From Bacillota bacterium (lineage in GTDB: Bacteria > Bacillota > Clostridia > Lachnospirales > Lachnospiraceae), in assembly GCA_023387635.1 (NCBI GenBank), contig JAEWHU010000040.1, positions 1 through 25,324 of the forward strand: a stretch of 25,324 nt of DNA, read 5' to 3'. Below are positions 1-7,356 of this stretch, in pieces. The position numbers and the translations under genes were made by a program. The notes beneath the pieces were generated by a model that was not told the DNA's origin, did not search any database, and saw only the letters and a program-made list of their open reading frames with translations. The stretch's first letter is position 1, and every line of letters begins with the position of its first letter.

Positions 1-240
1 ACGTTGGCTATTTATAGAGTTTTTGCTCGTTTATTATTTTCTATTGAATATATGGAAGAAATTTTATCATCGGTTATAGATAATAACGATAATATAAGAA
101 AATGTCTAGCTATTGATAATTTACAAGGTTTTTTATTGGTATCTGTAGTGGCGTTTATTATTGGAATTATTACAACATGGTTACATAGCATAAGTATAGT
201 GAAAAATCAACCGATGATGCTGATAAGAAATTCTAAATAG
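1..240 (+). CDS. ABC transporter permease, C-terminal fragment (cut by window start)
   Basis: Only the last 79 codons are visible and the frame is open to the first base, so the real start lies upstream; the TTG at base 4 is not a credible start. Near the end there is one clear hydrophobic segment (FLLVSVVAFIIGIITTW) followed by a short basic tail ending in a proline and LIRNSK. This is how the last membrane helix of FtsX/MacB-type permeases usually ends. The gene for a matching ABC ATPase starts 24 bases downstream, which is the main support for the call. The family assignment is inferred from the tail and its neighbour; substrate cannot be told. Such exporters in Firmicutes often remove antimicrobial peptides. 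Confidence 0.6.
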   Translation, partial: TLAIYRVFARLLFSIEYMEEILSSVIDNNDNIRKCLAIDNLQGFLLVSVVAFIIGIITTWLHSISIVKNQPMMLIRNSK

Positions 241-263
241 AAAAGAAGGGGACAGTACAGTAT

Positions 264-914
264 ATGGCAATTATAGAAGCTAAGAATATAACATACAAAT
301 ATGGTAAATCAAGTGGACTTATACTAAATGGAATTTCTGTATCATTTGAGGCAGGAAAAAGTTATGCACTTTTAGGTAAATCAGGCTCAGGGAAAACTAC
401 CTTGCTTTCTTTACTTGCAGGGCTTGATGTATGCTTAGGAGGACAGATTCTTTATAATGGTACAGATTTAAAAAAAATGGATCGGAATGAATACAGAGCG
501 AAAAAAACAGGTGTTGTTTTTCAACATTTTAATCTTCTACATAAATATAATGCCATTGAAAATGTGATGATTGCATTAGAGATTAGTAAATATAAAACCT
601 ATAATAATCGACGTTATGCACAAGAGTTACTTGATAAAGTGGGTATTAGCGGTAAAAAACAAAGTCGTAAGATTACCATGCTTTCAGGAGGAGAACAACA
701 AAGGGTTGCATTTGCTCGGGCTATTTCTCATAATCCCGAAATTATTATTGCAGACGAACCAACAGGAAGTCTTGATGGGGAAAATAAAAAGAACATTTTA
801 AATATATTAAATACATTTGTGAAGGATGAACGACGATGTATTATTATGGCAACACATTCTACTGAAGTAGCAACCTTTGCAGATGATATTATTCAATTGA
901 CATATAGAGAATAA
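264..914 (+). CDS. ABC transporter ATP-binding protein (LolD/MacB-type exporter ATPase)
   Basis: A complete 216-residue nucleotide-binding domain that would sit on the cytoplasmic face of the membrane and power the permease encoded just upstream. All catalytic elements are present in order: Walker A GKSGSGKTT (residues 38-46), Q-loop Gln87 in VVFQHFN, signature LSGGEQQR (140-147), Walker B IIIADE with catalytic Glu165, D-loop TGSLDG, and switch His198 in MATHS. The length and the ADEPTGSLD motif match the LolD/MacB/FtsE group of export or cell-surface ABC systems rather than sugar importers. A purine-rich AAGAAGGGG lies 12-20 bases ahead of the ATG, so spacing is slightly long. A strong terminator follows the stop. 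The closeness to the agr-like genes suggests, but does not show, a peptide export or self-protection role. Confidence 0.93.
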   Translation: MAIIEAKNITYKYGKSSGLILNGISVSFEAGKSYALLGKSGSGKTTLLSLLAGLDVCLGGQILYNGTDLKKMDRNEYRAKKTGVVFQHFNLLHKYNAIENVMIALEISKYKTYNNRRYAQELLDKVGISGKKQSRKITMLSGGEQQRVAFARAISHNPEIIIADEPTGSLDGENKKNILNILNTFVKDERRCIIMATHSTEVATFADDIIQLTYRE

Positions 915-927
915 TACCACTTATTGA

Positions 928-978
928 AAGTGGCGAAGACTTCGGTCACGTATGAACTATAAGTTTCGCCACTTTTTC
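928..978 (+). terminator. Rho-independent terminator after the ABC exporter
   Basis: Bases 928-942 (AAGTGGCGAAGACTT) pair with 961-974 (AAGTTTCGCCACTT) with a single bulged base, and a T-rich stretch follows directly. It closes the exporter transcription unit before the two-component genes. Confidence 0.88.
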
Positions 979-1192
979 TTGCTTTCTGTATGAATATTCT
1001 ATAAGATAAAATTTCTTTCACAGAATCTATAATAAACAAATCCACACGAAAATTCTAATGGATAGGCTTAAAGATAGAAGTGTTTATCATAAAATTCCGG
1101 TGGGGATTATGAGAGCTACCATCTGCGTCCATGTATGGTCTTAATGGTCCAAAGGCAAGGATATATCCTGAATCAGATTAATAGTGCGGTAA

Positions 1193-1222
1193 TTAAGATT
1201 TTATTCCATTTTGTAGTATAAT
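1193..1222 (+). promoter_or_regulatory. Candidate promoter of the response regulator/histidine kinase unit
   Basis: A perfect -10 hexamer TATAAT lies at 1217-1222. A weak -35 (TTAAGA, 1193-1198) lies 18 bases upstream. The start codon is 33 bases after the -10, and the ribosome binding site AAGGAGG at 1240-1246 fits. Sequence-only prediction; the -35 is poor. Confidence 0.45.
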
Positions 1223-1254
1223 TATAGTATCAACATCATAAGGAGGAATTTTTA

Positions 1255-1983
1255 ATGTTGAAAATAGCAGTTTGTGACGATGATATGCATGTATGTTCTG
1301 AAATAGAGGAAGCTATAATACACTATGGTAAAAAAAATCTTTATAATATAGATATTGAAGTTTTTATTAGTGGTGAAGAACTTATTAATTTTATACAAAA
1401 AGAACATGCATTTGATTTGATTTTTTTAGACATTGAGTTAGGTAGTACAACTGGTATTGATATTGGAAGTAAGATTAGGAATCAGCTTGATGATTATATT
1501 AGTAAAATAGTATTTATATCATCAAAAACTGGATACGAAAGAAAATTGTTTGATGTACAACCGTTAAACTTTTTGGTCAAACCTATTGACCAAGAGAACT
1601 TAATTAAATGTATTGAGTTAGCACTTAAATTGTTAGATAAGGAAAAGAGGATTTTTAAGTATCAAGTTAGTCATGATTTTAAACAAGTGGCTATTAAAGA
1701 GATTATGTATTTTGAAAACAGGCTTAGAAAAGTAAGCATTATTATGTGTAATGGAATGGATGAGTTTTATGGAAGCTTGGAAAATATAAAAAAGCAACTA
1801 CCAAATACATTTATATCTCCTCATACCTCATATATAGTAAACTATAATTATATTGAAAAAATTTCAGGAGAAACTATTTTTATGAAAAATGGAGTAGCTA
1901 TCCCTATTAGTAAAAGAAAATTGAAAGAGATACATAATTTGCAAATCCAATTTATAAAGGAGATCAGAGATGTCAATTTATGA
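1255..1983 (+). CDS. LytTR-family response regulator (AgrA-like)
   Basis: A 242-residue cytoplasmic transcription regulator with two domains. The receiver domain (about residues 1-120) has the acidic cluster CDDD at 7-10, phosphoacceptor Asp59 in LIFLDIEL and the conserved Lys109 in FLVKPI. The C-terminal part (about 130-237) is a LytTR DNA-binding domain: the pattern KEIMYFENRLRKV, then FISPHTSYIVNYNYIEKI and IPISKRKLKEI is typical of AgrA/VirR-type regulators, which bind pairs of short direct repeats. It starts at ATG 1255 behind AAGGAGG. Its last 14 bases overlap the start of the sensor kinase gene, so the two are almost certainly translationally coupled partners. The nearby AgrD-like peptide gene suggests it controls a quorum response. 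I use no gene symbol because the agrB gene is absent here. Confidence 0.92.
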   Translation: MLKIAVCDDDMHVCSEIEEAIIHYGKKNLYNIDIEVFISGEELINFIQKEHAFDLIFLDIELGSTTGIDIGSKIRNQLDDYISKIVFISSKTGYERKLFDVQPLNFLVKPIDQENLIKCIELALKLLDKEKRIFKYQVSHDFKQVAIKEIMYFENRLRKVSIIMCNGMDEFYGSLENIKKQLPNTFISPHTSYIVNYNYIEKISGETIFMKNGVAIPISKRKLKEIHNLQIQFIKEIRDVNL

Positions 1984-3250
1984 AATCATCTTTATAATAA
2001 CTATTCCCATTTATTTAATATCCATATATAAAATAAATTATTGTTTGTTAGGTGAACGAATTTATAGTAAAAAAATTGAAATAAGTTCCTATCTTATTTA
2101 TGCTCTATCCTTGTCTTTCATATATATGACAGTAAGAATTCCTATTGTACTTTTGATTTTCAACTTTATATCCTTTTTTCTTATATCCTTAAATTATTAT
2201 GGAAAGATATTAAAGAGGGTAGTTTGTACTTTTTCTTTGTATATATTTTTATTCATTATTGAAATATCCATAACAGTTTTAACAGGATATTTAAAAATTA
2301 CTGCTTATGAGATAAGCGAATATAATTCTATAATTGGAATTATATTAGCAAGAATTTTAATGTTAGTCCTTACATATCTCTTACATAAATATAAAAAATC
2401 AAAAATAAAAAATTTTCCAGTACCAATATATTATTATATTGCTCACATCTTTATATTAGCAGGGGTATTATATCTTTTTCTCGTATCCCTTGAGAATGAA
2501 TTATTATCTACCACACAAGTAGCAATAAGCAGTATTATCGTACTATTCGTAAATGGGGTGATTATATTTGTTGATGAAAAAATCTGTGATACTATGGTAA
2601 TAAATAATGAGAGAAATCTTTTGAAGCAACAAAATATTTCATATGAAAACCAAGCTGATATTATGAATAAATCTTTATTAACAATTAAATCTTTAAAACA
2701 CGATATAAAAAATCATATCATAACATTGAAATCTCTATATAATAATGGTAAGCATGAACTTTTTGATGATTATACAGATAAAATATTATCTGAAATATGT
2801 GGTAACAAAATATTTTCTCATTCTGATAATTTCATTGTAGATAGTATTCTTAATTTTAAATTACAAGAATTGGATGACCTGCAAGTTAGTATTAAATTAG
2901 ATATAAGCATTCCACAAAATCTTAATATTTTAGCATATGATTTAACTGTTATACTTGGAAACTTATTGGACAATGCTATAACAGCAATTAGGCAAACAAA
3001 ATATGATAAAAAACTAAATTTATGTATGCATGTTACGAAAGGTAGCTTGGTTATTTTAATTGATAATACGTATAATGGTAGGCTCAATTCTTTAGGTGGA
3101 AAGCTTAAAACAACAAAAGTATTGAAGGAAACTCATGGAATAGGTCTACAAAATGTCCAAAATACAATATTAAATTATAATGGTGAATTGCAGATAAATT
3201 ATACCAAAGATATATTTTCTGTTGCCGTTTTAATACCCAATATAGATTAG
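1970..3250 (+). CDS. AgrC-like sensor histidine kinase (GHKL type)
   Basis: A 426-residue membrane kinase. The first ~205 residues contain about seven hydrophobic segments and no large outer domain, the architecture of AgrC peptide sensors. The cytoplasmic part has the phospho-acceptor box SLKHDIKNH with His244, the N-box LGNLLDNAITAI and the glycine-rich HGIGLQNVQNTI, which define the GHKL ATPase type that pairs with LytTR regulators. The start ATG at 1970 has AAAGGAG 8 bases upstream, inside the end of the response regulator gene. The unit ends at a terminator right after the stop. By family knowledge it would sense a thiolactone peptide; the encoded candidate signal lies ~180 bases downstream. 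The ligand match is inference. Confidence 0.92.
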   Translation: MSIYEIIFIITIPIYLISIYKINYCLLGERIYSKKIEISSYLIYALSLSFIYMTVRIPIVLLIFNFISFFLISLNYYGKILKRVVCTFSLYIFLFIIEISITVLTGYLKITAYEISEYNSIIGIILARILMLVLTYLLHKYKKSKIKNFPVPIYYYIAHIFILAGVLYLFLVSLENELLSTTQVAISSIIVLFVNGVIIFVDEKICDTMVINNERNLLKQQNISYENQADIMNKSLLTIKSLKHDIKNHIITLKSLYNNGKHELFDDYTDKILSEICGNKIFSHSDNFIVDSILNFKLQELDDLQVSIKLDISIPQNLNILAYDLTVILGNLLDNAITAIRQTKYDKKLNLCMHVTKGSLVILIDNTYNGRLNSLGGKLKTTKVLKETHGIGLQNVQNTILNYNGELQINYTKDIFSVAVLIPNID

Positions 3251-3253
3251 AAG

Positions 3254-3305
3254 AACATACAGATATCTAGAAATATAGAATAGATATTTGTATGTTTTTA
3301 TTTTT
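3254..3305 (+). terminator. Terminator between the sensor kinase and the signal-peptide gene
   Basis: Bases 3254-3269 (AACATACAGATATCTA) pair with 3281-3296 along 16 base pairs, one being G-U, with an 11-base loop, followed by TTTATTTTT. It separates the kinase/regulator unit from agrD, so agrD must have its own promoter or depend on read-through. Confidence 0.88.
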
Positions 3306-3432
3306 GATATAAATTTAACGATTATTACATCAAAACATACCAATAATTACAACACTTCGCACCGAATAATAAAGTATGCTAATATCAAAATGGCAATACA
3401 AATATAAACATTCAAAAAGGAGGGAAGTTATT

Positions 3433-3591
3433 ATGAGGAAAGAAGTTTTAAAAAATTTTTTGTATTCCCTATGTGGAATAGTTGTATCATATGCTGTGGT
3501 GGTAACCACTTTAAGTGCAAATACAGCTTGTTTATATATTATGCACCAACCTGAATTACCAGAATCAGCAAAAAAACTTCGTAAATTCTAA
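3433..3591 (+). CDS. agrD: AgrD-like cyclic lactone autoinducer precursor
   Basis: A 52-residue peptide precursor. The start at ATG 3433 is chosen over an upstream in-frame ATG (3376) because AAGGAGGG lies 8 bases ahead of it. The three AgrD parts are visible: an amphipathic/hydrophobic leader (residues 1-32), a core with a single suitable Cys33 in TACLYIM, and a conserved acidic/proline tail HQPELPESAKKL. The layout closely follows the clostridial precursor (core CLWFT followed by HQPEEP in Clostridium perfringens, recalled). The predicted signal is a five-residue thiolactone CLYIM (33-37), possibly with N-terminal residues left on. Processing needs the membrane protease AgrB, which is not encoded in this window. 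It lies downstream of its likely sensor but beyond a terminator, and ahead of two exported proteins. Confidence 0.88.
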   Translation: MRKEVLKNFLYSLCGIVVSYAVVVTTLSANTACLYIMHQPELPESAKKLRKF

Positions 3592-3607
3592 TGTTTACGA
3601 AGTAAAC
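3576..3607 (+). promoter_or_regulatory. Hairpin across the agrD stop codon
   Basis: ACTTCGTAAA (3576-3585) and TTTACGAAGT (3594-3603) are perfect inverted repeats around an 8-base loop that contains the agrD stop codon. A second, mutually exclusive stem GTTTAC-GAA-GTAAAC lies at 3593-3607. No T-run follows, so it is not a standard terminator. It could mark an mRNA processing or stability point that sets different levels of agrD and the downstream genes. Confidence 0.5.
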
Positions 3608-3686
3608 CAAAAAGCTTGCTGATGTATTGATTGAAACTATAGGAAGTAAGGTGACAATAGGAACAGTTTAGAGAAGGGAGTTTATA

Positions 3687-5255
3687 ATGAATATTAAAAG
3701 GAAAATTATTAGAAAAATTGCATTGGGTATGATTACACCGATGATACTAGGAATGTTAATGCACATACCAGTATATGCAAATCCTGTTGCAGATGTAAAT
3801 GATAATACATTAATATATTCTTTTGCTGCAAATCAATATGAATCACCAGGATATTTACCTGCAAACGAACATGAACCACTTGGACCAGACGCATTCTATA
3901 TATCTGGAGACAGAATATTTATTGATGATACGGTCAACAACCGTATATTAGTATATGATAACGGAATGTTTACAAAAGAAATTCTATTTCATTGGAATAT
4001 GGATGTAACCTTACTTTTTTATGATGTAGAAACAGATACGTTAAAAGTAGTGTATGATGATAGAAATGATAATAATTGTACACATCTATATCTAACGACT
4101 TTTTCAGTTTCTACAGGAGAAAAAAATGGCGAGGATGTAGAGCTTAGTAATATAAATAAAGTTTTATTAGAATATTGTTTTGACACCGAAGGAAATTTGG
4201 TAACAACCTATATGTCTGATACCGAAAAAAGTAATCGGTTAATTAGTCCAGATTTAATAAGTAATGCAGATATTTTATTAGGAAATGAACAAAATAATAT
4301 TGGTAGTTTAAGTAGTATGGTTGCAGGTATTTCAGATAATAACTCATATAGTTTATATAGTGGATATTCTGTATTAGGAAATAATTCATTGCTAAAGCAG
4401 TGGATTACCATTAATAACAATGGCAAGGCAACCGCTTTTGCTGTACCTGAAACATATAATGATGAATTTAGACGTGGGTATCTGCAGTTTACAGAAACAG
4501 GTAGTATATATCAGATGGTAGCAGATGAAAACGGAATCAGAATTTATCAGCTTAGTCAAAATCCGATTGAATCATTAGAAATAAATTCTTTAAAAGGAAA
4601 AGAAATTATACAAGAAGAGCAAGCAAATAATAGTAGAAATGTAAGTGTGATGGCGGCATACAAAGATATGACTACAACAACCATAAAAACACGTATGGAC
4701 ACTTATAAAAATTTGGCATGGACATTTAATAGTTCTAACAATTCAAATAAGTCTGTAACAGGAGACTCTACTAAAGTTACACAACCAAGTTGGTTAAGTG
4801 GATTAGCTACCAATAAAAATCATTCTGTGACAAATGTTCCCTATTGTTGGGGTGGATGGAATGCAGAATCCTTCGTAAAAAATATTAACGAAGGAAAGTT
4901 TGCAGGAAATGTGAATACAACTTCATCAGGTCATGTTTCAGGAACCGTTGGAATGGATTGTTCTGGTTATGTATCTGTAGCGTTTGATTTACCCCATAAA
5001 CATGGCACTTCTACTTTAAAAGATTGCTTTACTCAGATATCAGATAGTTCTCAGGTAAAAGCATATGATATATTAAATAAATCAGGTTCTCATGTGCGGA
5101 TTGTAACAAATGTCTATGTGCAGAATAATGTAAGGTATGTAGATTATTATGAAGAAAGTACAGGATCTGGAAAAGTGGATGTAAAAACAGGGCAAAAATA
5201 TCAGACTATATTAGAGGGGGGCTATGTACCTATGAGATATGATTATCTTAAATAA
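3687..5255 (+). CDS. Secreted protein with propeller-like N-terminus and NlpC/P60-like C-terminal domain
   Basis: A 522-residue exported protein. A signal peptide covers residues 1-31 (basic start, hydrophobic core, likely cleavage after VYA). Residues ~40-330 contain NHL/propeller-like strands such as DRIFIDDTVNNRILVYDN. The C-terminal ~140 residues look like an NlpC/P60-type papain-fold peptidase: PYCWGGW, then GMDCSGYVS with candidate nucleophile Cys425, then GSHVRIV with candidate His469. NlpC/P60 enzymes cut peptidoglycan peptides, so cell-wall remodelling or attack is the likely role. The start has AAGGGAG 6 bases upstream, and 95 bases separate it from agrD with no terminator. The third catalytic residue is unclear, and the insert between WGGW and the Cys is longer than usual, so the domain could be a divergent amidase/CHAP relative. 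Confidence 0.8.
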   Translation: MNIKRKIIRKIALGMITPMILGMLMHIPVYANPVADVNDNTLIYSFAANQYESPGYLPANEHEPLGPDAFYISGDRIFIDDTVNNRILVYDNGMFTKEILFHWNMDVTLLFYDVETDTLKVVYDDRNDNNCTHLYLTTFSVSTGEKNGEDVELSNINKVLLEYCFDTEGNLVTTYMSDTEKSNRLISPDLISNADILLGNEQNNIGSLSSMVAGISDNNSYSLYSGYSVLGNNSLLKQWITINNNGKATAFAVPETYNDEFRRGYLQFTETGSIYQMVADENGIRIYQLSQNPIESLEINSLKGKEIIQEEQANNSRNVSVMAAYKDMTTTTIKTRMDTYKNLAWTFNSSNNSNKSVTGDSTKVTQPSWLSGLATNKNHSVTNVPYCWGGWNAESFVKNINEGKFAGNVNTTSSGHVSGTVGMDCSGYVSVAFDLPHKHGTSTLKDCFTQISDSSQVKAYDILNKSGSHVRIVTNVYVQNNVRYVDYYEESTGSGKVDVKTGQKYQTILEGGYVPMRYDYLK

Positions 5256-5305
5256 TTCCTTTTTGCATAATTATATTATAGTGTTTTAAGAAAAGAGGAT
5301 TGTTT

Positions 5306-6250
5306 ATGAGAAAAGTAAGATATTTTTTCATTTGCTTAATAATTCTACTATTCACAGCTTGCAGAAAAGAGAATGATTCTGTAATTAATTATGATGATAA
5401 TAAGATAAGAAATGAGCTAGATAATACTAAGTTCAACGAGATTAATGTGATAGAAGGCAATAAAGATGAGAAAGAAAAACCGCTATTTATTATTGGAGAA
5501 AGCTCGTATATCTTATGGAAAATTCCTTATAATTTAGAAGAAGAGAATGCTGTCAAATATATTTCGCAAGCAGGAGAATGGAAAAGACCATTAGGATTAT
5601 ATTCCTATGCTGTAAGCAAAAATTATCTTTTTGTAGAAGACAGTGCAAATCAAAGAATTGTTTGGTTTCAAGAAAATGAAAAAACACAAGTGATAGAATT
5701 GCCAGAAAAAATGATTGGGAAACAAATGGTCTATGTAGAAGAAGAAAATATATTATATATCCTCTTATTTGATAATGTTGCAGCAGAGCCAAATACATTA
5801 TCTTATTGCAAAGTTGACCTTAACGAGAGCTTGACCATAAAAAATTTAGAAGAAGTGCCTTATGAAACATGGTTGAATTATTTGGGGCAGCCCATACAAG
5901 AAGTAGGGATACTTGATACATCAAAAGTGGAAGAAATAGAAAAGCAAATGGAACAAATAGAGAGCCTAAAGAATAGTAGGAAGAAAAAGATTAAATTTAT
6001 AACAGAATGTGAAGGTATAAATTTATATATGAGTTATTTACCCAAAAGTAAGGAAGGCATATTGCTTTTTGTTCGTGATGAAAATATAATAGCTCATTCA
6101 GAGATATTGTCTCTAGGGGAATTCTCTTTGGTATTTCCTAGTTGTGCATATTTGTATGTAGAGGATGAAGTGATTAACGTTACCTATATGTCACAAAACC
6201 ATAGTGAAATTAAAATTATTACACCTCAATTGATTGATGCAATGAAGTAA
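5306..6250 (+). CDS. Lipoprotein with propeller-like region related to the upstream secreted protein
   Basis: 314 residues. ATG 5306 is preferred over the TTG at 5300 because AAGAGGA lies 6 bases ahead. Residues 1-19 form a lipoprotein signal (hydrophobic run ending LLFTAC, lipid-anchored Cys19), so the mature protein sits on the outer face of the membrane. The segment PLGLYSYAVSKNYLFVEDSA, followed by NQRIVWFQ, closely resembles the PLGPDAFYIS...IFIDDTVNNRILVY segment of the gene just upstream, so the two share a propeller-like fold but this one lacks the peptidase domain. A charged, possibly coiled-coil stretch (about 210-233, rich in E, K, Q) follows. I do not recognise a named family. A membrane-held partner, decoy or immunity factor for the secreted hydrolase is a reasonable guess. 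A strong terminator follows the stop. Confidence 0.78.
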   Translation: MRKVRYFFICLIILLFTACRKENDSVINYDDNKIRNELDNTKFNEINVIEGNKDEKEKPLFIIGESSYILWKIPYNLEEENAVKYISQAGEWKRPLGLYSYAVSKNYLFVEDSANQRIVWFQENEKTQVIELPEKMIGKQMVYVEEENILYILLFDNVAAEPNTLSYCKVDLNESLTIKNLEEVPYETWLNYLGQPIQEVGILDTSKVEEIEKQMEQIESLKNSRKKKIKFITECEGINLYMSYLPKSKEGILLFVRDENIIAHSEILSLGEFSLVFPSCAYLYVEDEVINVTYMSQNHSEIKIITPQLIDAMK

Positions 6251-6600
6251 AATATTTTGCTTTGGACTGCATTATATGGCTTTAGAGAAAGAATAAAACC
6301 TTTCCATATTGCTCATATAGTGCAGTTTTTTAGTACATTAGATAGCCAAGTCTTATATATTAGGTGGTTTAAGACTGTTATTTAAATTACTGTTTGAGCA
6401 AATCAAAATTCTTAATTTTTAAAGAAAGATAATTTTATCGTATGCTATTGTTAGTGGAATAAAGCGGGTTGTTATTGCTATCCATAATTGATTAATAGCA
6501 AAATATAAAACTAGCCGCAAAGTTATAAAATCGATAATTAGCGGCAATGATAGCAGAGGAAAAGTTACATAATTATCTTGAAAATATTAAATAAACTAAA
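6251..6600. other. Intergenic region with terminator and small hairpins
   Basis: 350 bases without a supportable gene. After the terminator come two small inverted repeats: TTGCTAT/ATAGCAA (6475-6481 with 6495-6501) and GCCGC/GCGGC (6514-6518 with 6541-6545). Neither has a convincing T-run on the + strand. No DUF2971 N-terminus can be read upstream of 6601: the frame has a stop at 6592. Confidence 0.5.
6266..6332 (+). terminator. Terminator after the agrD-hydrolase-lipoprotein unit
   Basis: ACTGCATTATATG (6266-6278) pairs with CATATAGTGCAGT (6314-6326) over 13 base pairs with one G-U, followed by TTTTTT. The 35-base loop is large and can form inner pairs. Confidence 0.82.
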
Positions 6601-7093
6601 ATGTCGGTTCATCAAGGAGAGAAAAATAATGGATATAAAATAAGGGAGTTTTATTATGCAAAAGAATTATTTAAGGTTAACGCAACATTATATGCTTGTT
6701 GTTTTTCTGAGGAGGGCGATATATTAAGTCAATGGAGAGCATATGCTCAAAATGGAGAGGGAATATCAATAGGTTTTTCTAATGAAGTATTAAATGATTT
6801 TAATAAGCAAATGTATGGTTTAAAATTTGCACCAATTTGTTATGATCAAATGGAGCAAGATGCATATGCAAATGGACAAGCCAATAATATAATAAATCTA
6901 TTGTTAAAAGGGGATACACTAATACATGTAGTAAGTGAAGTTTATGAAAATAAAACTACAGAAAGTGGTTGTATGAAAAATCCTTCATTTAGAGAAGAAA
7001 AAGAATGGAGAATTAGTATAACAATGTCGCCAGAATGTAGGGTCAAGTCAACTGCTACATTTAATTCATGTACATTGTCAGAAGTTAAAATGC
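6601..7093 (+). pseudogene. DUF2971 family gene fragment (both ends missing)
   Basis: The open frame from 6601 to 7122 carries the middle of a DUF2971 protein: LYACCFSEEGDILSQWRAYA at about residues 30-50, then GEGISIGFS, and later KNPSFREEKEWRISI. Full-length members usually have about 250-300 residues, with an N-terminal HYT-type and NDPxE-type segment before this block; none of that is visible, and the frame starts at an ATG without a good ribosome binding site. The family-like sequence stops near 7090, where the DNA passes into a histidine kinase remnant read in another frame, so residues after about 165 are not part of the original protein. DUF2971 function is poorly known; members are frequent in accessory and defence islands. 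Confidence 0.7.
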
Positions 7094-7345
7094 ATGCTAG
7101 AAACCATATATGGTTATTTTGAATTGTTGAAAAAGGATGAGAATGGCGATAATACAGGCATATTCCTTTCTATGATTGAAAACAACGCAGATGTATTAAA
7201 GCAATTGACAGAGGAACTTTTTTGCTATTCTGTTGTTGTCTCAGTAGATGATAGCAAGGTAGAAACTGTGATTATAAATCATGTATTAGAAGAAAGTTTT
7301 GTTGCATATTATGGTGCATTTAAAGAATGTAAGATTACACCCTAC

Positions 7346-7356
7346 ATAAATATAAC
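7346..7356 (+). repeat. 11-bp direct repeat, left copy (putative target duplication)
   Basis: ATAAATATAAC, identical to 7620-7630, flanking the MITE-like insert. The match extends loosely leftward (CCTAC here, CCTA in the other copy), so the exact duplication length may differ by a few bases. Confidence 0.65.

Larger units (their letters stand above)
915..1254. other. Intergenic region between ABC exporter and response regulator
   Basis: 340 bases without a gene I can support. The first part is the terminator. The middle (about 1060-1185) is less AT-rich than its surroundings and contains a ~40-codon open stretch on the minus strand without start or ribosome binding site, possibly a gene relic. 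The last 60 bases hold a likely promoter and the ribosome binding site of the response regulator. Confidence 0.5.

Noticed and set aside
1060..1185. A ~40-codon open stretch on the minus strand that reads like protein (AFGPLRPYMDADGS...HRNFMI).
   Set aside because: It has no start codon with a ribosome binding site, is closed by stops on both sides and matches no family I know. At most a gene relic.
3311..3360. AAC triplets at 17-base intervals upstream of agrD, possible LytTR regulator sites on the minus strand.
   Set aside because: LytTR site pairs are normally spaced about 21-22 bases and the flanking bases do not match the consensus. No convincing -35/-10 pair was found there either.
3376..3432. 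A longer start for the agrD frame, adding 19 residues.
   Set aside because: The added residues are basic and unlike AgrD leaders, and the strong AAGGAGGG site lies directly before ATG 3433.
6512..6545. GCCGC/GCGGC inverted repeat as a terminator or small RNA.
   Set aside because: The stem is only 5 bp with a long AT-rich loop and lacks a following T-run on the + strand.
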